A stretch of 64,000 nt of DNA from Ambrosia x helenae (lineage: Eukaryota; Streptophyta; Magnoliopsida; Asterales; Asteraceae). The translations under genes were made by a program, and so were the position numbers. The stretch is taken from positions 34,534,626-34,598,625 of the forward strand of contig CM061228.1 in assembly GCA_030844895.1 (NCBI GenBank). The letters run 5' to 3'. This document shows, piece after piece, positions 9,372 through 21,272 of the stretch; position 1 is the stretch's first letter; every line of letters starts with the position of its first letter. The notes beneath the pieces are model-generated. The model worked only from the letters and a program-made list of their open reading frames with translations. It was not told where the DNA came from and made no database searches.

Positions 9372-10815
9372 CCATCCTTAGCCATTTTTCACCATTTCAC
9401 AAACCCTAAACGCCTCCAAACACTCTCTATCAGCTATTATCATTGGGGAAGGAGTTTTTGAGCTTGTTTTTCATAACCTAACTCTCTAAATCATTACAAG
9501 TGAAAAACTAAGGTGTGTTCTTCATTTCAAATCCTTTTTAAACAATTTTAACTTGTTTTCATCTAAACCCCAAGGGTCCAGATCTGATATCAACATGTTT
9601 TATGGGTAAAAACCTTCCTAATATCTTTCTAAATAAAACCTATTCATAAACAATGAGTTTTTATACAATTTAACATGTGTTTATGTGGTATTAAGCATTG
9701 TTTGATGATTACTTGCTATGTAGATGACATGACAACAACCTAGGACTGTTATTAATGGAGAGTTATGATTGAAACATGTTACAATTGATGGTTGATGGTG
9801 TTTTGTCGATTAAAGGAATTTTTAGTTAGATTTAGGGCTTGTTTTTGGATGATAATGATAGAGTTATGATAGGGGTTTCTTGTTCATGATGATTTAAGTA
9901 TGATGAGCTGATGATTGATTAAATTTAGAAAGTTTCCTAATTGGGTAATGATTTCATGCATGATGATGTGACATCTCCATAATTTACTATTTTAGGAAAC
10001 TTGTAAAAACGGATAGATTTTGGGGTAAAATCGGTAGGGTTTCGTAGGAATATGTTAATGATGCTTGACTGCTGTAACTCATGATGTTTCGTGATGTTTT
10101 CGGATGTTTTCGACGCGTTTTTGGGAAAATCTAACAGCAGGGGCGAACCTGGAATACCTTCGACCAGCCGAACGGTCGAAGGTGGACTCCCAGGGGTCAA
10201 ACCTGGAAACCAAGGGGCGAATGAACCACAAAAAGGGGCGAAGGAGGAAAAAGGGGGCGAAGGTGGAAGTTTAAAGCCACCTTCGACCACTCAAAGCCAC
10301 GTTCGGCCCTACGATAACAAAAATGAGATTTTTGATACGAACTAAGTGTTTTATGCTTGAAACTTATGTGTTAAACTTATGTGCATGACTAATTGATGTA
10401 ATGGGTCACCAACGGGATGTCGGGTCGGTCTGGGATGTCCGGTTAATGTTTAAACACACTTTTTAACACACGTAGTCAAGATCTGGACAATCGGGGACTA
10501 GTTAGCCTTCGGGTTAATAGTCATCACACTTATGTAAACTCATTGATAGGTTGTCATTAGTTGGGATTATCATACACGTGTTGGAATTCTAGTTACCAGA
10601 AGACGCACTCTAAGGTGAGTTTCACGGCCCCACTCTTTTACTGGTTTTACGTTTTCGGGGGAGAAAACATGCTGTGTTCTTTAACGTGTGTCAAATGTGT
10701 TTTCCTAAAAGGCGTGACAACTATGTTTTTGGGTACTCACGTATTCACTACGTTTTGGGAGTGTTCATTTGGGTTCAAGGTATTCATTTATGTTCCGTAT
10801 TATATGGCCTATGTT

Positions 10816-10972
10816 GTGGCAGTTCGTTAGCCGTGGTGCGGTAGTTCGTTAGCCTCTATGTGGTAGTTCGTTGACCATGGGATGGTAGTTCATTAGCTTT
10901 GGTAAAGCAGTTCGTTGACCATGGGATGGTAGTTCGTTAACTTCGGTGGGCGATAGTTCGTTTGGGAGGTTC
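10816..10972 (+). repeat. 22-bp minisatellite (agttcgtt) in G1 3' LTR
   Basis: Same array as at 6058-6235 but one unit shorter; the agctatgtcatagt unit is missing. Confidence 0.8.
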
Positions 10973-11400
10973 GTTATGAAGTTCAAACATTTAACGAATG
11001 TTTTCATCGGTCGGTAGTATCGTGATGGTCTTTCAAAAGTTCGTGAAACGTTTTACTTAAAAACCTGTGAACTCACCGGCATTATTTGCTGACGTTTTTA
11101 GCATGTTTGTCTCAGGTCGCTAAGGTAGCAGCTGTCGATAGGCGCACGGAGTCTCACGGCGTCTAGGATTCATGTGCATCTCATTTAGTATTTTTAGACT
11201 TTCGTACTTTTGATTTCATGTTGTAATAAAGTTTTGCGCTTCCGCAGCGTTGGATCATTTATGAAAAACTTAACGGTTTACTTATGTCAGTTTTTACGTA
11301 TCATATAGTGTTGTTTATTGTGACCGTTGACTTGGATCCTGGTGTGTCACGCGCCTCGCGGTAAAACTCCGCAGTGGTAATTTGAGGGTGTGACAGTTAT

Positions 11401-11425
11401 GAACGTTTAAAAATCGTAGGGGTAG
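11401..11425 (+). mobile_element. Continuation of the interrupted long-TIR arm
   Basis: gaacgtttaaaaatcgtagggg continues the match to the right arm end of the 822-2257 element, directly after the GTTAT target duplication. AT-rich intergenic DNA without features follows up to 11663. Confidence 0.55.
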
Positions 11426-11663
11426 TTGGTTAAAGTAAATATGCAAAAGTGTAATTATTATTTAAATAAACCGAAATTGAGTAAAGTTGATGTGAGAAAA
11501 TATGTAAGTATTGTATAAAATTATAATATAGTATATATAGACATGGGGAAACTGTTACTAATAAGGGGTATATGTGCAACTTATATTTGAAAAGACATGA
11601 ATGCCCTTAAAAGTAGTTACTACATGAATTATGTGTTGTACTTTAAACATTTATAATTGTATT

Positions 11664-12273
11664 TGTTGGATCAGTTTCTTATCAAGAACACTTGCAAAGA
11701 TTTATCAAAGTAAATTGCACAGTGGAATAAGTATAAATGTTTTAAGTTAAAGCTTCACTTTTAACAGGAGTTATTACTCCCCTTCAGTTAATGAACTAAA
11801 GCAGTAAATGAGATAATCAAACAGTTAATGAATATAACAGTAAATGCTTCAAATGATTTTCAATATATTAGAAAAGGTTAACTGCACAAAGATGTCTAAA
11901 ATAGTAGGAAAGACCCATCTATTTATGGACAGAACAATATGTACAAGTGAAGTATACAAAAGATTATAATAATGCTACAACAGGCTGTAGTATTGGAACT
12001 TGAAGCAAAAAATCTATTAAAACTAATATAATAATAAACTACTGAAGTTAAGGGCGGTGGGAAGCTTCTACAAGAACTGCTGATGAGTGTTTCTTCAGAA
12101 GTTTGATCATCAGTAGTTGTTCTTTAGATGTTTGTCTGGTTCATCTTCAGAACTTCTGATCTTTACTCTTTAATACTTGTATCAGCTTCTTCTTTTCTTT
12201 GTCTTGTTCTTCTTTAGTAGATTCTAATAAGATTAAGGTTCATACTGGCTTGTTAATCCTCTTTGACCCAATA
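11664..12273 (-). repeat. 3' LTR of the copia element
   Basis: On the plus strand it runs from tgttggatca to gacccaata. The expected terminal ca has become ta. It is about 55 bp shorter than the other LTR. The coding region on its right runs almost up to it, with a purine-rich aggagaaga tract on the minus strand just before the boundary. Confidence 0.88.
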
Positions 12274-12313
12274 ATCTTCTCCTGGATTGATGAAGCCAAA
12301 ACCTTTGTCTTCT

Positions 12314-13012
12314 TTATTTATAGGATCCTCTCTTCATGCAGTTAATAATTCTCCAAACTTCTTTGATCATTGAGTATTTGAGTTCTCTGACTTGTTGTTC
12401 TGTAAGGATTGGTCCTTGGTCTGGTTGCATGAACTGAATGGTGAGAAGATCATCTGATAGCTTATTCAGTTCAATTTTTTGATGTAGGACCTTGGAAGTG
12501 AAGTCTTTTCTTTCCAGAACAATGGAATTGGACTTGTGGGTGAAGTACCATTTGACTATTGGTGATTTGGATATGAAGAAGTAGTCATCTTTGTATGGTA
12601 CTATTTGTTTGTTTGAAGATAGGTCTGATGTTGGATGGTTTTCAGATGTGATCAGATTTGATCTCGTTTTTTGTTCAACTAGTGCAGTACCAGATATATT
12701 ACTAGAAATAGGAATGTGATGTTCAATAATTACCTTGGTCTGCTTCTGATATGTTATGGTCTGCTTTAGTTGATAAACAAATGTAGTTGGATTCCTATCT
12801 TGTATGAGCAGAGGCTTCTCTTCAATAATGAAATCATCTTCAACAATAGTGTTTCCTTCAATCAAAACCATTTTGAATTCTGTCTTCACTTGTTCCCCTA
12901 ATCCTTTCTTTGATTTGGCAGCAGGCTTCTTTCTTGCAGAATCAGAAGTTTCGATGGTAAGAGTTTTCCGGATGAGACTTCTGCAAGGCTTTGAATTTCT
13001 TGTATGTTTCAT
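12314..13012 (-). pseudogene. C-terminal part of the copia extra ORF
   Basis: A 232-codon open stretch, rich in Lys, Ile and Thr, with no recognised domain. It includes a short basic segment (ARKKPAAKSKKGLG) that could be nuclear-targeting. It ends 40 bp from the 3' LTR, so the element uses almost all of its 3' region for coding. Frame breaks separate it from the upstream pieces. Confidence 0.55.
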
Positions 13013-14972
13013 TTAAGGTTACTTCTTTCCATTTTGAAAGCTGAGCCTTGGTGCCATATTCATTTGCTGCCAATTCATCTATTATCTGGGCTCTCTTCAA
13101 CTTCTTCTCTTTCTCAGTAGTTTGTCTTTCTGAGATGAGTCTTGCTCTTTATTCTAGTTTAGTAGTTGAGAGACCCTTGAGAGACTATTTCTTTGACTTG
13201 TTGTTCTTGATAATGAAGTTCATTAGTTGTTGTCTCTTGTCATTCTCAGCAACCAACAATTGTTCTTCTTCAGCTATCTCTAGCTCATTGATTTGTTCTT
13301 CCCAAATTTTTAGTTTATCTTCATAGCTCACATCTTCCATTTCATCTACTTTCTCCCATATCTCATCTTCCTTAGCATGTTTCTTTTTCAGCATTAAGCT
13401 TTTCTCTAATTCCTCTGAACTGAAGGCAATTGGTTCAGGGTTTAAAACAACTGAAGGTTTAGAAGGGGCGGGTTGTGTTTGTGATTTTGGAGAGTTGGTT
13501 GTAGCAGATGTTTGTGGTTTAGGTTGAGTTGCAACTACTGATAGGCGTTTCTCAGCAGAAACTACTGAAGGATTGTCTTCAGTACTTTGCAAGACCACAT
13601 CAGCAATTGGTTCTTTGCCTTTGTCAGATTATTGAGCTTGTTCTCTTAGAAGCTTTTCTTGAGCTTCTTGAAGCATGTGTCTTTCTTGTAAGGCCTTTGC
13701 TTGTTTTTCTTATTGTGACCTTTTATTTGCTTCTTTGAGCTTCTGGGCTTCACGAGCTCTCTTTGATTGTTCAAGGTCTATCTTCTCAGGTACCTTCTCT
13801 TTCTCCCCCTTTTGGCTTTATCAACCTCTGGAAACCAGGGTGCAGGTAGGGCAACACCAGAAAGATGTTCGAGCTGTCTTCAATTGTCTTCAACTTTTCT
13901 AGACACTTCTCCCAGTTTGTGATCAATGGCATTGTTTATCATCTCCAATTGTGTCTTGTTTTTGAGTTCCATGGCTGTCATGAAAGTTTGGAGATAAGCA
14001 GAAAGGAGTTGATGAACTATTTGGTATGAAGTCCTGTTGGGCTGCATAGATGGTTAATGTCTATGGTTGTAGCACCAGATGAAGATGGTTGGATAGGCTG
14101 TTTTTGTTGTGAAGGGGGTGTTTTTGGGTGATCCTCGGTGAAGACTGGGGATGCCACTTTTGGGAAATATGGGTTTAAGTGGTCTTTAACTTGCTCCTCT
14201 GTGACCAACTCTTTGAGTTTGGATACATCAAAGTCAGGACCTTCAGAACCAGTCATCAATTCCTTGAACTTTGAATCATCATCCAAGTTAATGGAATCAT
14301 CTGAATCCCTGACAATATCATCAATAATGAAGTCATCAGTTATATCATGAGCTAGGCCCAACCTAGTTGTCTCATGAACCCCTTTTTCTTGGTACTGGGA
14401 TTTTCCTGGCTCAGGCACAAAGCCTTCATCAGCAGTTGCCACAAGTGAGGTCTTAACAATGTTACTACTGTCCTCAAATACACCACTGGTGGTATAAGAG
14501 TAGTAGCAGCCTCAAATGTACCTAAAGAATCTAAGTTTGGGCTTAGATTCCTTGGTTCCTCCTCATTTCTTAGGATAGGGCTGATAACATCCTTATTAAT
14601 GTCCATTTCTGTGGTTTCACCTCCTGTTTTATATGGTGATTGGGGATTGACATTATCTGATGGGATGTTTTCTTTCAGCCTAGAGAGAAAATGAGCTATC
14701 TCAACTGTTGTATGTGATAGTTCTGGTTCAGTAATTGGAATGGTTTCAGTAGTTTCAGAAAGAGGGTCAACAATTTTTGTCTTTTTAAGTTTCTTTCTTC
14801 AAAACTGAATTGATATTGGTGCTCTTTTGGGGGATTGAGATGGATGTGACTGAGAGGAAGTTTCAGTCACATCTTTTTCAAGTACAGATTGTACATCAGC
14901 AATTTCAGGTATCTTAACCTCCAGAACTACTTTTCTTTTAGGGTTGGTGGGTTTGGATTTTTGTTGTTTTGG

Positions 14973-15674
14973 TTATTTAGGCTTTTTGGGAGTGGGTTTG
15001 GAAGATGTGGGTTCCTTGGGGACTGTTTCTTGTTCCCCTTGGTCATCTTCTGGCAAGGCAGCTGGTTTGTTATGTCTAGAAAATACTTGTGAGGTCAAAG
15101 GATTTAATTTTGTTGCCTCACCCACAAGTATTTCCTCACCAAGTTCTTTAATAATACATTGCATTATGAACCTTGGATACAATAAACATTTCTTTTTATC
15201 ATTTTGATGATGCAACACCAACTCATTAAAGAAATATGATGATGCCCTGAAAGTAGTTTCATTCACAATGGAATGGAAAATAGGTTGTAAAGTTGAGGGC
15301 ATCTGATCATATGATCCAGTTTTTGGACTCAAGCACATGATTATGTAATGAAACAAAAGTTTGTATTTTGAATCAAAAAATTTATTATAAATGGTATCAT
15401 GTGACAGAGTACCTTGGTAACCACACTCAGTCGTGGTTGATTGAATGGTTCCACTAAGAATTTGTTCTGGGGCTTCAGCATCATTCAGAGCTAGTCTGAT
15501 TCCCAAGGTTTGTAGTGTGATTGCGATCACTTTCCCTTTGATCGTCGTCTTCAGGGAAATGACTTTACCATTAACGGTAACAGTCTCAGCGTTTGCCCAG
15601 AACTCATTTAGAGTTTCAGTGTGGATTGGTGGGTCAATGGTGAACGTCGTGTAATATTGTGATTTTACTACCAA
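14973..15674 (-). pseudogene. N-terminal domain of the copia extra ORF
   Basis: A 233-codon open stretch reading YYTTFTIDPPIHTETLNEFW near its start, then a compact domain to about residue 190, then a Pro/Lys-rich tail (PTSSKPTPKKPK). This wording recurs in many retroelement proteins I recall from Asteraceae. No catalytic motif is evident. It is the best preserved part of the extra region, and its frame is open upstream to the damaged start at 15761. Confidence 0.65.
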
Positions 15675-15921
15675 ATCAATGATTTCGTCGTATTGGGACC
15701 AGGCTGAATCTTTTGTGAAGTAGCCTCTTTGATTGTGTCCCTATTTAAGAACGAGAGCCATGGAGGTTTGATAGAATAGTTGCAGGTTTCAGAGAGAGTT
15801 TGAGAGAGAGAATTTTTGTTTTTGAAACGATAAGTATGAAAAAAGGGGTTTTCAGAAGTTTATAACCGCCCTAGGTCAAACTTCTGAAAATAGGAAAAGA
15901 CTGATTTGCCCTTTTATTTAA

Positions 15922-16102
15922 AACTTCTGATGAACAAATTGTTCATCAGTAGTTTCCTATTTACCCTTCAGTAGTTTTGAACAACTGATGAGTTTTTGTT
16001 TTGAAAACACCCAATTTAACTTCTGATGATTTTATTATCATCAGTAGTTTTTCTTTTCAGAAAATATTCCCATACTGATGTTTTGTACATCAGTACTTTC
16101 TC
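15922..16102. repeat. Cluster of short palindromes between pol and the extra ORF
   Basis: Three adjacent hairpins use the same word: aacttctgatgaac with gttcatcagtagtt (15921-15955), aacttctgatgat with atcatcagtagtt (16018-16050), and actgatg...catcagt (16074-16100). The same word recurs across the whole element, including the LTRs and coding parts. Confidence 0.7.
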
Positions 16103-16194
16103 TCTTTATGGTTATCAGAGGTTTTGTGACAGTTGAGTAACAAAAATAAGTGAAAGTGAAATATGTGTAGAAAAATGAAAACACATACAAAAAT

Positions 16195-16800
16195 TACTCC
16201 AAATTTAGCATCCCAAGCATGGATACTAACCTCTGAAAGGTTGTTGTGTCAAGAGGTTTTGTAAAAATGTCAGCAATTTGATTTGCTGTTGACACATATT
16301 TGACCTCAATCTTGGCTTTTTCATAACAATCCCTGATGAAATGATACATGATTTCAATATGCTTTGTCTTTGAAAACTGAACAGGGTTTTAAATGATGCT
16401 AATGACTGAGGTACCGTCTAGGAGCAATGGTGTCTTGGTTTCTTTGATTCCATAATCAAGTAATTTATTTTGAAGCCATTGTATCTATGAAGTACAGCTT
16501 GCAGCTGCAATACACTCTGCTTCAGCACTTGATGTTACCATAGATGTTTGCTTCTTTGATTGCCATGACACTAGACAGTTTCCAATGAATTGACATCCAC
16601 CAGATGTTGATTTTCTTGACATTATACACCATGCATAATCACTATCTAAAAAGGCTATTAATCTGGTACTGCTGATAGCAGGATACCAAATTCCTAGATT
16701 TGGAGTTCCTTTCAGTTATCTGAAAATTCTTTTGACTACCATGAGGTGTGATTCCCTTGGAGCTGATTGATATCTAGCACAAACACATGTTGAAAACATA
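16195..16800 (-). pseudogene. Copia RNase H and end of pol
   Basis: The minus strand encodes MSRKSTSGGCQFIGN, then VSWQSKKQT and SSAEAECIAAAS, the conserved RNase H region of plant copia elements that degrades RNA in RNA:DNA hybrids. After a stop it resumes with ADIFTKPLDTTTFQRL, the usual C-terminus of copia Pol. Several in-frame stops and frameshifts separate the pieces, so no functional enzyme is made. Confidence 0.85.
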
Positions 16801-16977
16801 ATATCTGGTCTAGAAGCAGTTAAATAAATAAGGGAACCTATCATACATCTATGCATGGTTGGTCAACCTGTTTTCCTTGATCATTTGGTTCAACTTGTGT
16901 GGTTGGGCTCATGGGAGTGGAACATGATTTACAGTATTGTAAAGAAAATTTGTTCAATAATTTTTAACATATTTTGA

Positions 16978-17612
16978 TTAATGTATAAAAGTTCCATTTG
17001 CTTGTTGTTTTATCTGCAGTCCTAGAAAGTACTGCAATTCTCCCATGGTACTCATCTCAAATTTTGATTGCACGGGTTTCTTAATATCTTCACACAGTTT
17101 TGTATTGGTTGAATAAAAAATGATATAATCAACATAAATTTGAACAAGGAGGATGTGATTTCCAACATGTTTAATGAAAATAGTTTTATCAATGGAGCCT
17201 CTTGTGAAGTGATTTTTGAGTAAAAATATTGAAAGTGTATCATACCAAGCCCTGGGAGCTTGTTTTAGCCCATATAAAGCCTTGTTAAGTTTGTACACCC
17301 AATTGGGATGAGCAGGATCCTCAAACCCATGTGGTTGACAAACATACACTTCCTCTTTTATTTTGCCATATAAAAATGCACTCTTTACATCCATTTGAAA
17401 ACTTTAATATTGTTGGAAATAGCATAAGCCGAGAATAACCTGATGGCTTCAAGCCTTGCAACTGGAGCAAAAGTTTCATCATAATCAATTCCTTCTTCTT
17501 GTGAGAAACCTTGGACCACCAGTCTTGCCTTGTTCTTGATGATTGAACCAAACTCATCTTGTTTGTTCCTGAAAACCCATCTTGTGCCAATTGGTAGCTT
17601 GTTAGGAGGCAA
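16978..17612 (-). pseudogene. Copia reverse transcriptase, frameshifted and active site altered
   Basis: Two open pieces (17612-17385 and 17394-16978) together cover the RVT_2 reverse transcriptase domain. Conserved wording includes WVFRNKQDEFG, KARLVVQGFSQEEGIDY, ETFAPVARLE, MDVKSAFLYG and NKALYGLKQAPRAWY. One frameshift near 17390 splits the domain. The catalytic YVDD box reads YVDY, losing the second metal-binding aspartate. With the stop after IKQQANGTFIH the enzyme is dead. Confidence 0.9.
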
Positions 17613-18128
17613 GGGACAAATTTCCTAGACCTGTTGCTTCTTGAATTGCAGCAACTCATCCTGCATAGCTTTAACCCAAATGCTATCTTTGAGGGTTTCC
17701 TGGTACTTCTTTGGTTCCAACTGTGAAATGAATGCTGAGAAAAAGCAGTAGTTGGAGAGCTAGTTTCTTGTAAGTACCCTGCAGCAATATCACCCATGAT
17801 TTGGTCCAATGGATGATCTCTATGTTCAATCAATTGTAGTTCTTGTGTTGTGGAAGTGGGCTCTTGAACTTCTTCAAACAAACTACTGAGGTCAATGATG
17901 TCTGATTCAGCTGTTTGTACAGCTTTAGCAGTTTTGGGAACTGAATCAGAAGTTTGGGGTATATCAGTAGTTGTTTGGTTTGTGAAACTTCTGATGGTTT
18001 AGGAGTTGATTTGAATGCATTTGGAGTCATGATGGAGGACCATCATCAAACCCTTGATCACCATAATAAGTGGGTTCAGATGAAGTGATGGCAGTCTTCT
18101 CAAGTCCGAAATTAAAGCTGTCAAGAAA

Positions 18129-18536
18129 TTAAACCTTGTCCTTTTCAGTGCCCACTGCATAGAGATTGCCACATCTTTTGGAAACTAACAAAGTATGATC
18201 TTCTATAATCTTCTCTATCAACTTCTGGCCTTCTGGTGATATAATCTTATATGCAGTTTTGGTGAAAAAGGAAGAATATCCTTTATCACACATTTGAAAG
18301 ACACTCAGCAAGTTGTAACCCAAGTTTTCAACCAGATTGACCTTATCAAACTGCACTTTACCAGAGGATACATTGCCATAGCCTAGCACATATCCCTTGG
18401 CATTGTTCCCAAATGACACAAATCCTTCTCTTTGGCTTATAAAATTGTTGATCAGGTACCTGCACCCTGTCATGTGCATTGAGCCTCCATTATCTACATA
18501 CCAAATGCTGTTTAGACCTCTGGAGACCCTTTTCAC
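18129..18536 (-). pseudogene. Copia protease and GAG-pre-integrase segment
   Basis: The 135-codon piece begins in the aspartic protease (SIWYVDNGGSMHMTG) and continues through the GAG-pre-integrase domain, which normally leads into integrase. The protease signature DSG reads DNG, so the active site is changed. The following integrase catalytic core (D,D-35-E) is not present in any frame: only about 500 bp of Ser/Thr/Pro-rich linker lies between this piece and RT at 17612, where roughly 1.2-1.5 kb is normal. Confidence 0.8.
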
Positions 18537-18789
18537 AAAAAGTAGATTAGTCAGTTTTAGGAACCCAAGCCATTTTGGCTTTGGGTTTACTCTTGAGAAC
18601 AGGAAGAGTAGCTATTTGGTGTGGACCATTTTTAGAAATCTATGTCATTTTAGCCATGGACTTGTTTTTGAGCTCAATGGTGGAGTCTTTTTGGGGTCCA
18701 CCATCAACTTTGGTCATCAGAAGTTTGACCATATTCATTAGATCTTTAACCTCAGCAGTTTGTGAAACTGTTGATGGTTTAGGTCTAAC

Positions 18790-21117
18790 TTATGAAGAAG
18801 AATTTTGAGAAAAAGGCTTTGGTTGAGATTTAGTCTTTTTCTGAGAAAAGGTGTTACATGGTTGTTGTTTGCTGGGATAGAAAGTTTTTTCAAAATTTTG
18901 TTTGATTTGTTGTCCTACAACCCATTGTAAAATCTTCTTATTGTACTGATTTCCTTTTCTATATTTGCAAAATTCTGTTATGTGGTTAAATAGACCACAT
19001 ACTTCACATGGTTTTGCCTTTCCTTTCAATTTTAAATTTTTAGGAGTTTTGGAAGGCAAAGTACTGACAGTTTCAACATTTTGAATTAGGTCATCAGCAG
19101 TTTTCAGGGTCTCAACTCCTGATGTAGATGAAACTACTGATGCTTAATGTCAGCAGATTTTCACTTGTATTTTTGAGAAAATTCTGATGAAAAGATGTGC
19201 ATTCTTTCATATCAGAAGTTTGATTTTAATTATTTTACTCCATCATCAGCAGTTTTGGGAGTAAAATCAATTGTTCATTCTGTGTGGTTATACCCTATGC
19301 CAAACTTAACATTTGATGCAGTCTGTTTGTTAAGCAACATTTGGTAACCCCTACATAACTCAACCTAATTTTCATAGTCAACCTTGGTGTCAGGAAGCTC
19401 TTTTCTGACATTTCTTAGGTTTTCTATCATGCTTTTTATTTGTGCATGGGTTTCAATAGCATTATTTGTTAATTTAGAAATTTCTTTTGCCTTTGATGCA
19501 AGTTTCTTTCTAAATCACATTTCATTTGAGTGTATTTTCTCTCTGAGTCATTGGCTTTGCCTTGTAGGTGCACATTGGTTTCTCTTATTAAAGCAAAAGA
19601 TTATTTGCATGATTTTGAGCAAAGCTTTAAAAGAGATTCTTTTGATACCTGTGATAAGGCAGAATTAGAGGAGCATCCCTCAAAAGCCATTAAGGCAAAA
19701 TTCTTTCTGCCATTATCAAGTTCTCCCCAATTGATGTCAAACAGTTTGTTGTCTGCATCAGGAGTGCATTCAGTGGTGTCATAGGGAAGACTGCTCCAGT
19801 CAACTTACCCAGAAGTAACTAAACTTTGTTAAGTAGGTTGTTGAGTTTGTGGAGGTTGAGCAGCAGGAATGGAAGGCATCTGTTGTTGGCCCTGTTGTTG
19901 AGCAGGCATCTGAACATATTGTATTTGAGGCACATATTGGATTTGTGGAGCTTGTGCTTGTACAAAATGAGCACTTCCTTGTGTTCATATATTCTTATTT
20001 TAACTGGGGTTAGCTTGATTTTCTGACTAAGGTTGGTTATAGCTAGAGCTTCTACATTCTCTAGCAAAGTGTCCCAACTTTTGACACTTATGACATCTCA
20101 ATTTTGATTTTTCAAAACCAACTTTTGTTGAACTGTTCAGTCCTGGAAATTTTCTTCCTGGCCTTTTATAAAATTTATTAGTTTTTATGCTTAACATGGC
20201 CAGTTGGTGCAGTATGTCCATTTCGTCTAAGTCATCACTACTGAAATTTTTTTAAGTCATCTATTATAAAAACACATGTTATCAGTAGTTTGACTATTTT
20301 ATTCATTGTCATAAGCTGGATATGATCTTTCTGATGAGATCCCAGTAGTTATGTCAATGTGATCAAAAAATCCAAAATCATTTGAACAAGTTGGTGAGTC
20401 TTGTCCCAAAAGTGTTGTACTACCTGGAATACAGTCATCAGCAGTTTTACCAGAATTTTGCAACTTTTTCTTTTGATTGATTTCTCTCTCAAAAGTGAGT
20501 AATCTCCCATGTAATTTTGTGAGTGAAAGGGAGTCAAAATCTGGTCCAGATCTGAGGACTATAGAATAAGTTTCCCATTTTTCTGGTAAAGAGCTTAAAA
20601 ATCTATGCAACATAGATGAGTTTGTGTAGGTCTGGCCATTTAATTTTAACTAAGATATTAAAGAAGAAAATCTTTCAAATTGTTGTGTCAAAGTTTCTCC
20701 ATTATCATGAGTAAAAGTTTCATATTGTTGAGCAAGAATTTCTCTGGTGTTGGCAATCACCTCATCAGTTCCTCCAAACTGTTCTTTAAGGCAATCTCAC
20801 AACTCTTTGGCACTCTCACAATGTAAGAGCCCAACATATATTTTGTTTGGGAGAGCCATTGCCAACATAGAGAATGCCTTAGCATCCAGCTCAAGTTTTA
20901 GGAAATCTTCATTAGTGTAGTCTTTTGGTTCTTTTGTTCTTTCTACTTTAGTTTCTGGATCTGTTATTACTAGTTTATAGGGTCCATACATGACAGACTT
21001 CCAACAACCAGTATTTTGTTATGATAAAGTATGTGCCATCCTCCTTTGCCAGATATTGTATTCATTTCTGACCAGCATAGGAGGTTTATTGACATATCCA
21101 GTATTATAAGAATCCAT
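18790..21117 (-). pseudogene. Copia gag, broken into several frames
   Basis: The probable start is the ATG at 21117 (MDSYNTGYVNKPP), with a TAA about 33 codons on. Later open pieces give MLHRFLSSLPEKWETY (about 20613-20299), typical of copia Gag, then a CCHC zinc knuckle CHKCQKLGHFAREC (20221-20027). A charged, probably coiled-coil region occupies 19800-19380. A second knuckle-like CEVCGLFNHITEFC lies near 19010. Gag would package element RNA in virus-like particles; multiple stops prevent that here. The long C-terminal extension beyond the first knuckle is notable. Confidence 0.8.
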
Positions 21118-21258
21118 TTTTAAGAAGATTGATTTGTCAATAGTTTCTTAAAGTGATGGATGTTAAAAAAAGTGAACTTTTATTCTTTATTGAATATCAA
21201 TAAGAGTCTATGTCTGATTCTCAAATTGTTAGATTGATATTTGATCAGATGAACCAGA

Positions 21259-21270
21259 GCTCTGATACCA
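21259..21270 (-). other. Primer-binding site (tRNA-iMet type), copia
   Basis: The minus strand reads tggtatcagagc 2 nt after the 5' LTR, complementary to the 3' end of initiator methionine tRNA. It fixes the orientation of the element. Confidence 0.9.
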
Positions 21271-21272
21271 AT

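Larger units (their letters stand above)
4007..11395 (+). mobile_element. Ty3/gypsy LTR retrotransposon, gag-only (element G1)
   Basis: The boundaries are set by TG...CA LTRs (4007-6659 and 8786-11395) and an exact 5-bp target duplication GTTAT at 4002-4006 and 11396-11400. A tRNA-iMet-type primer-binding site follows the 5' LTR, an intact gag occupies 7069-8415, and purine-rich tracts precede the 3' LTR. Nearly all of pol is gone: only the start of protease and a 60-bp shred of RNase H remain. It could move only with proteins from a relative. The gag type matches element G2 (37170-49749), which has chromovirus-like pol wording. Confidence 0.92.
8786..11395 (+). repeat. 3' LTR of G1
   Basis: 2610 bp, nearly identical to the 5' LTR. 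The 43-bp length difference is explained by loss of one 22-bp unit in the gggcgaatgtgg cluster and one 22-bp unit in the agttcgtt minisatellite. The first bases are tgtggc rather than tgtgac. A TATA box lies at 9364-9371. Confidence 0.93.
12314..15761 (-). pseudogene. Extra coding region downstream of copia pol, broken
   Basis: The likely ancestral start is the ATG at 15761, but a TAG follows after six codons. Long open pieces continue in different frames at 15674-14973, 14442-14017, 13598-13185 and 13012-12314. The N-terminal piece is globular; the middle is acidic, Ser/Pro- and Lys/Glu-rich with probable coiled coil; the C-terminal piece is basic, then ends just before the LTR. I see no signal peptide or membrane segment, so the envelope-like label sometimes given to ORFs in this position is not supported here. 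Function unknown. Confidence 0.7.

Noticed and set aside
12314..15761. Viral envelope gene in the copia element
   Set aside because: No signal peptide or transmembrane segment can be seen; only the position recalls envelope-like ORFs.
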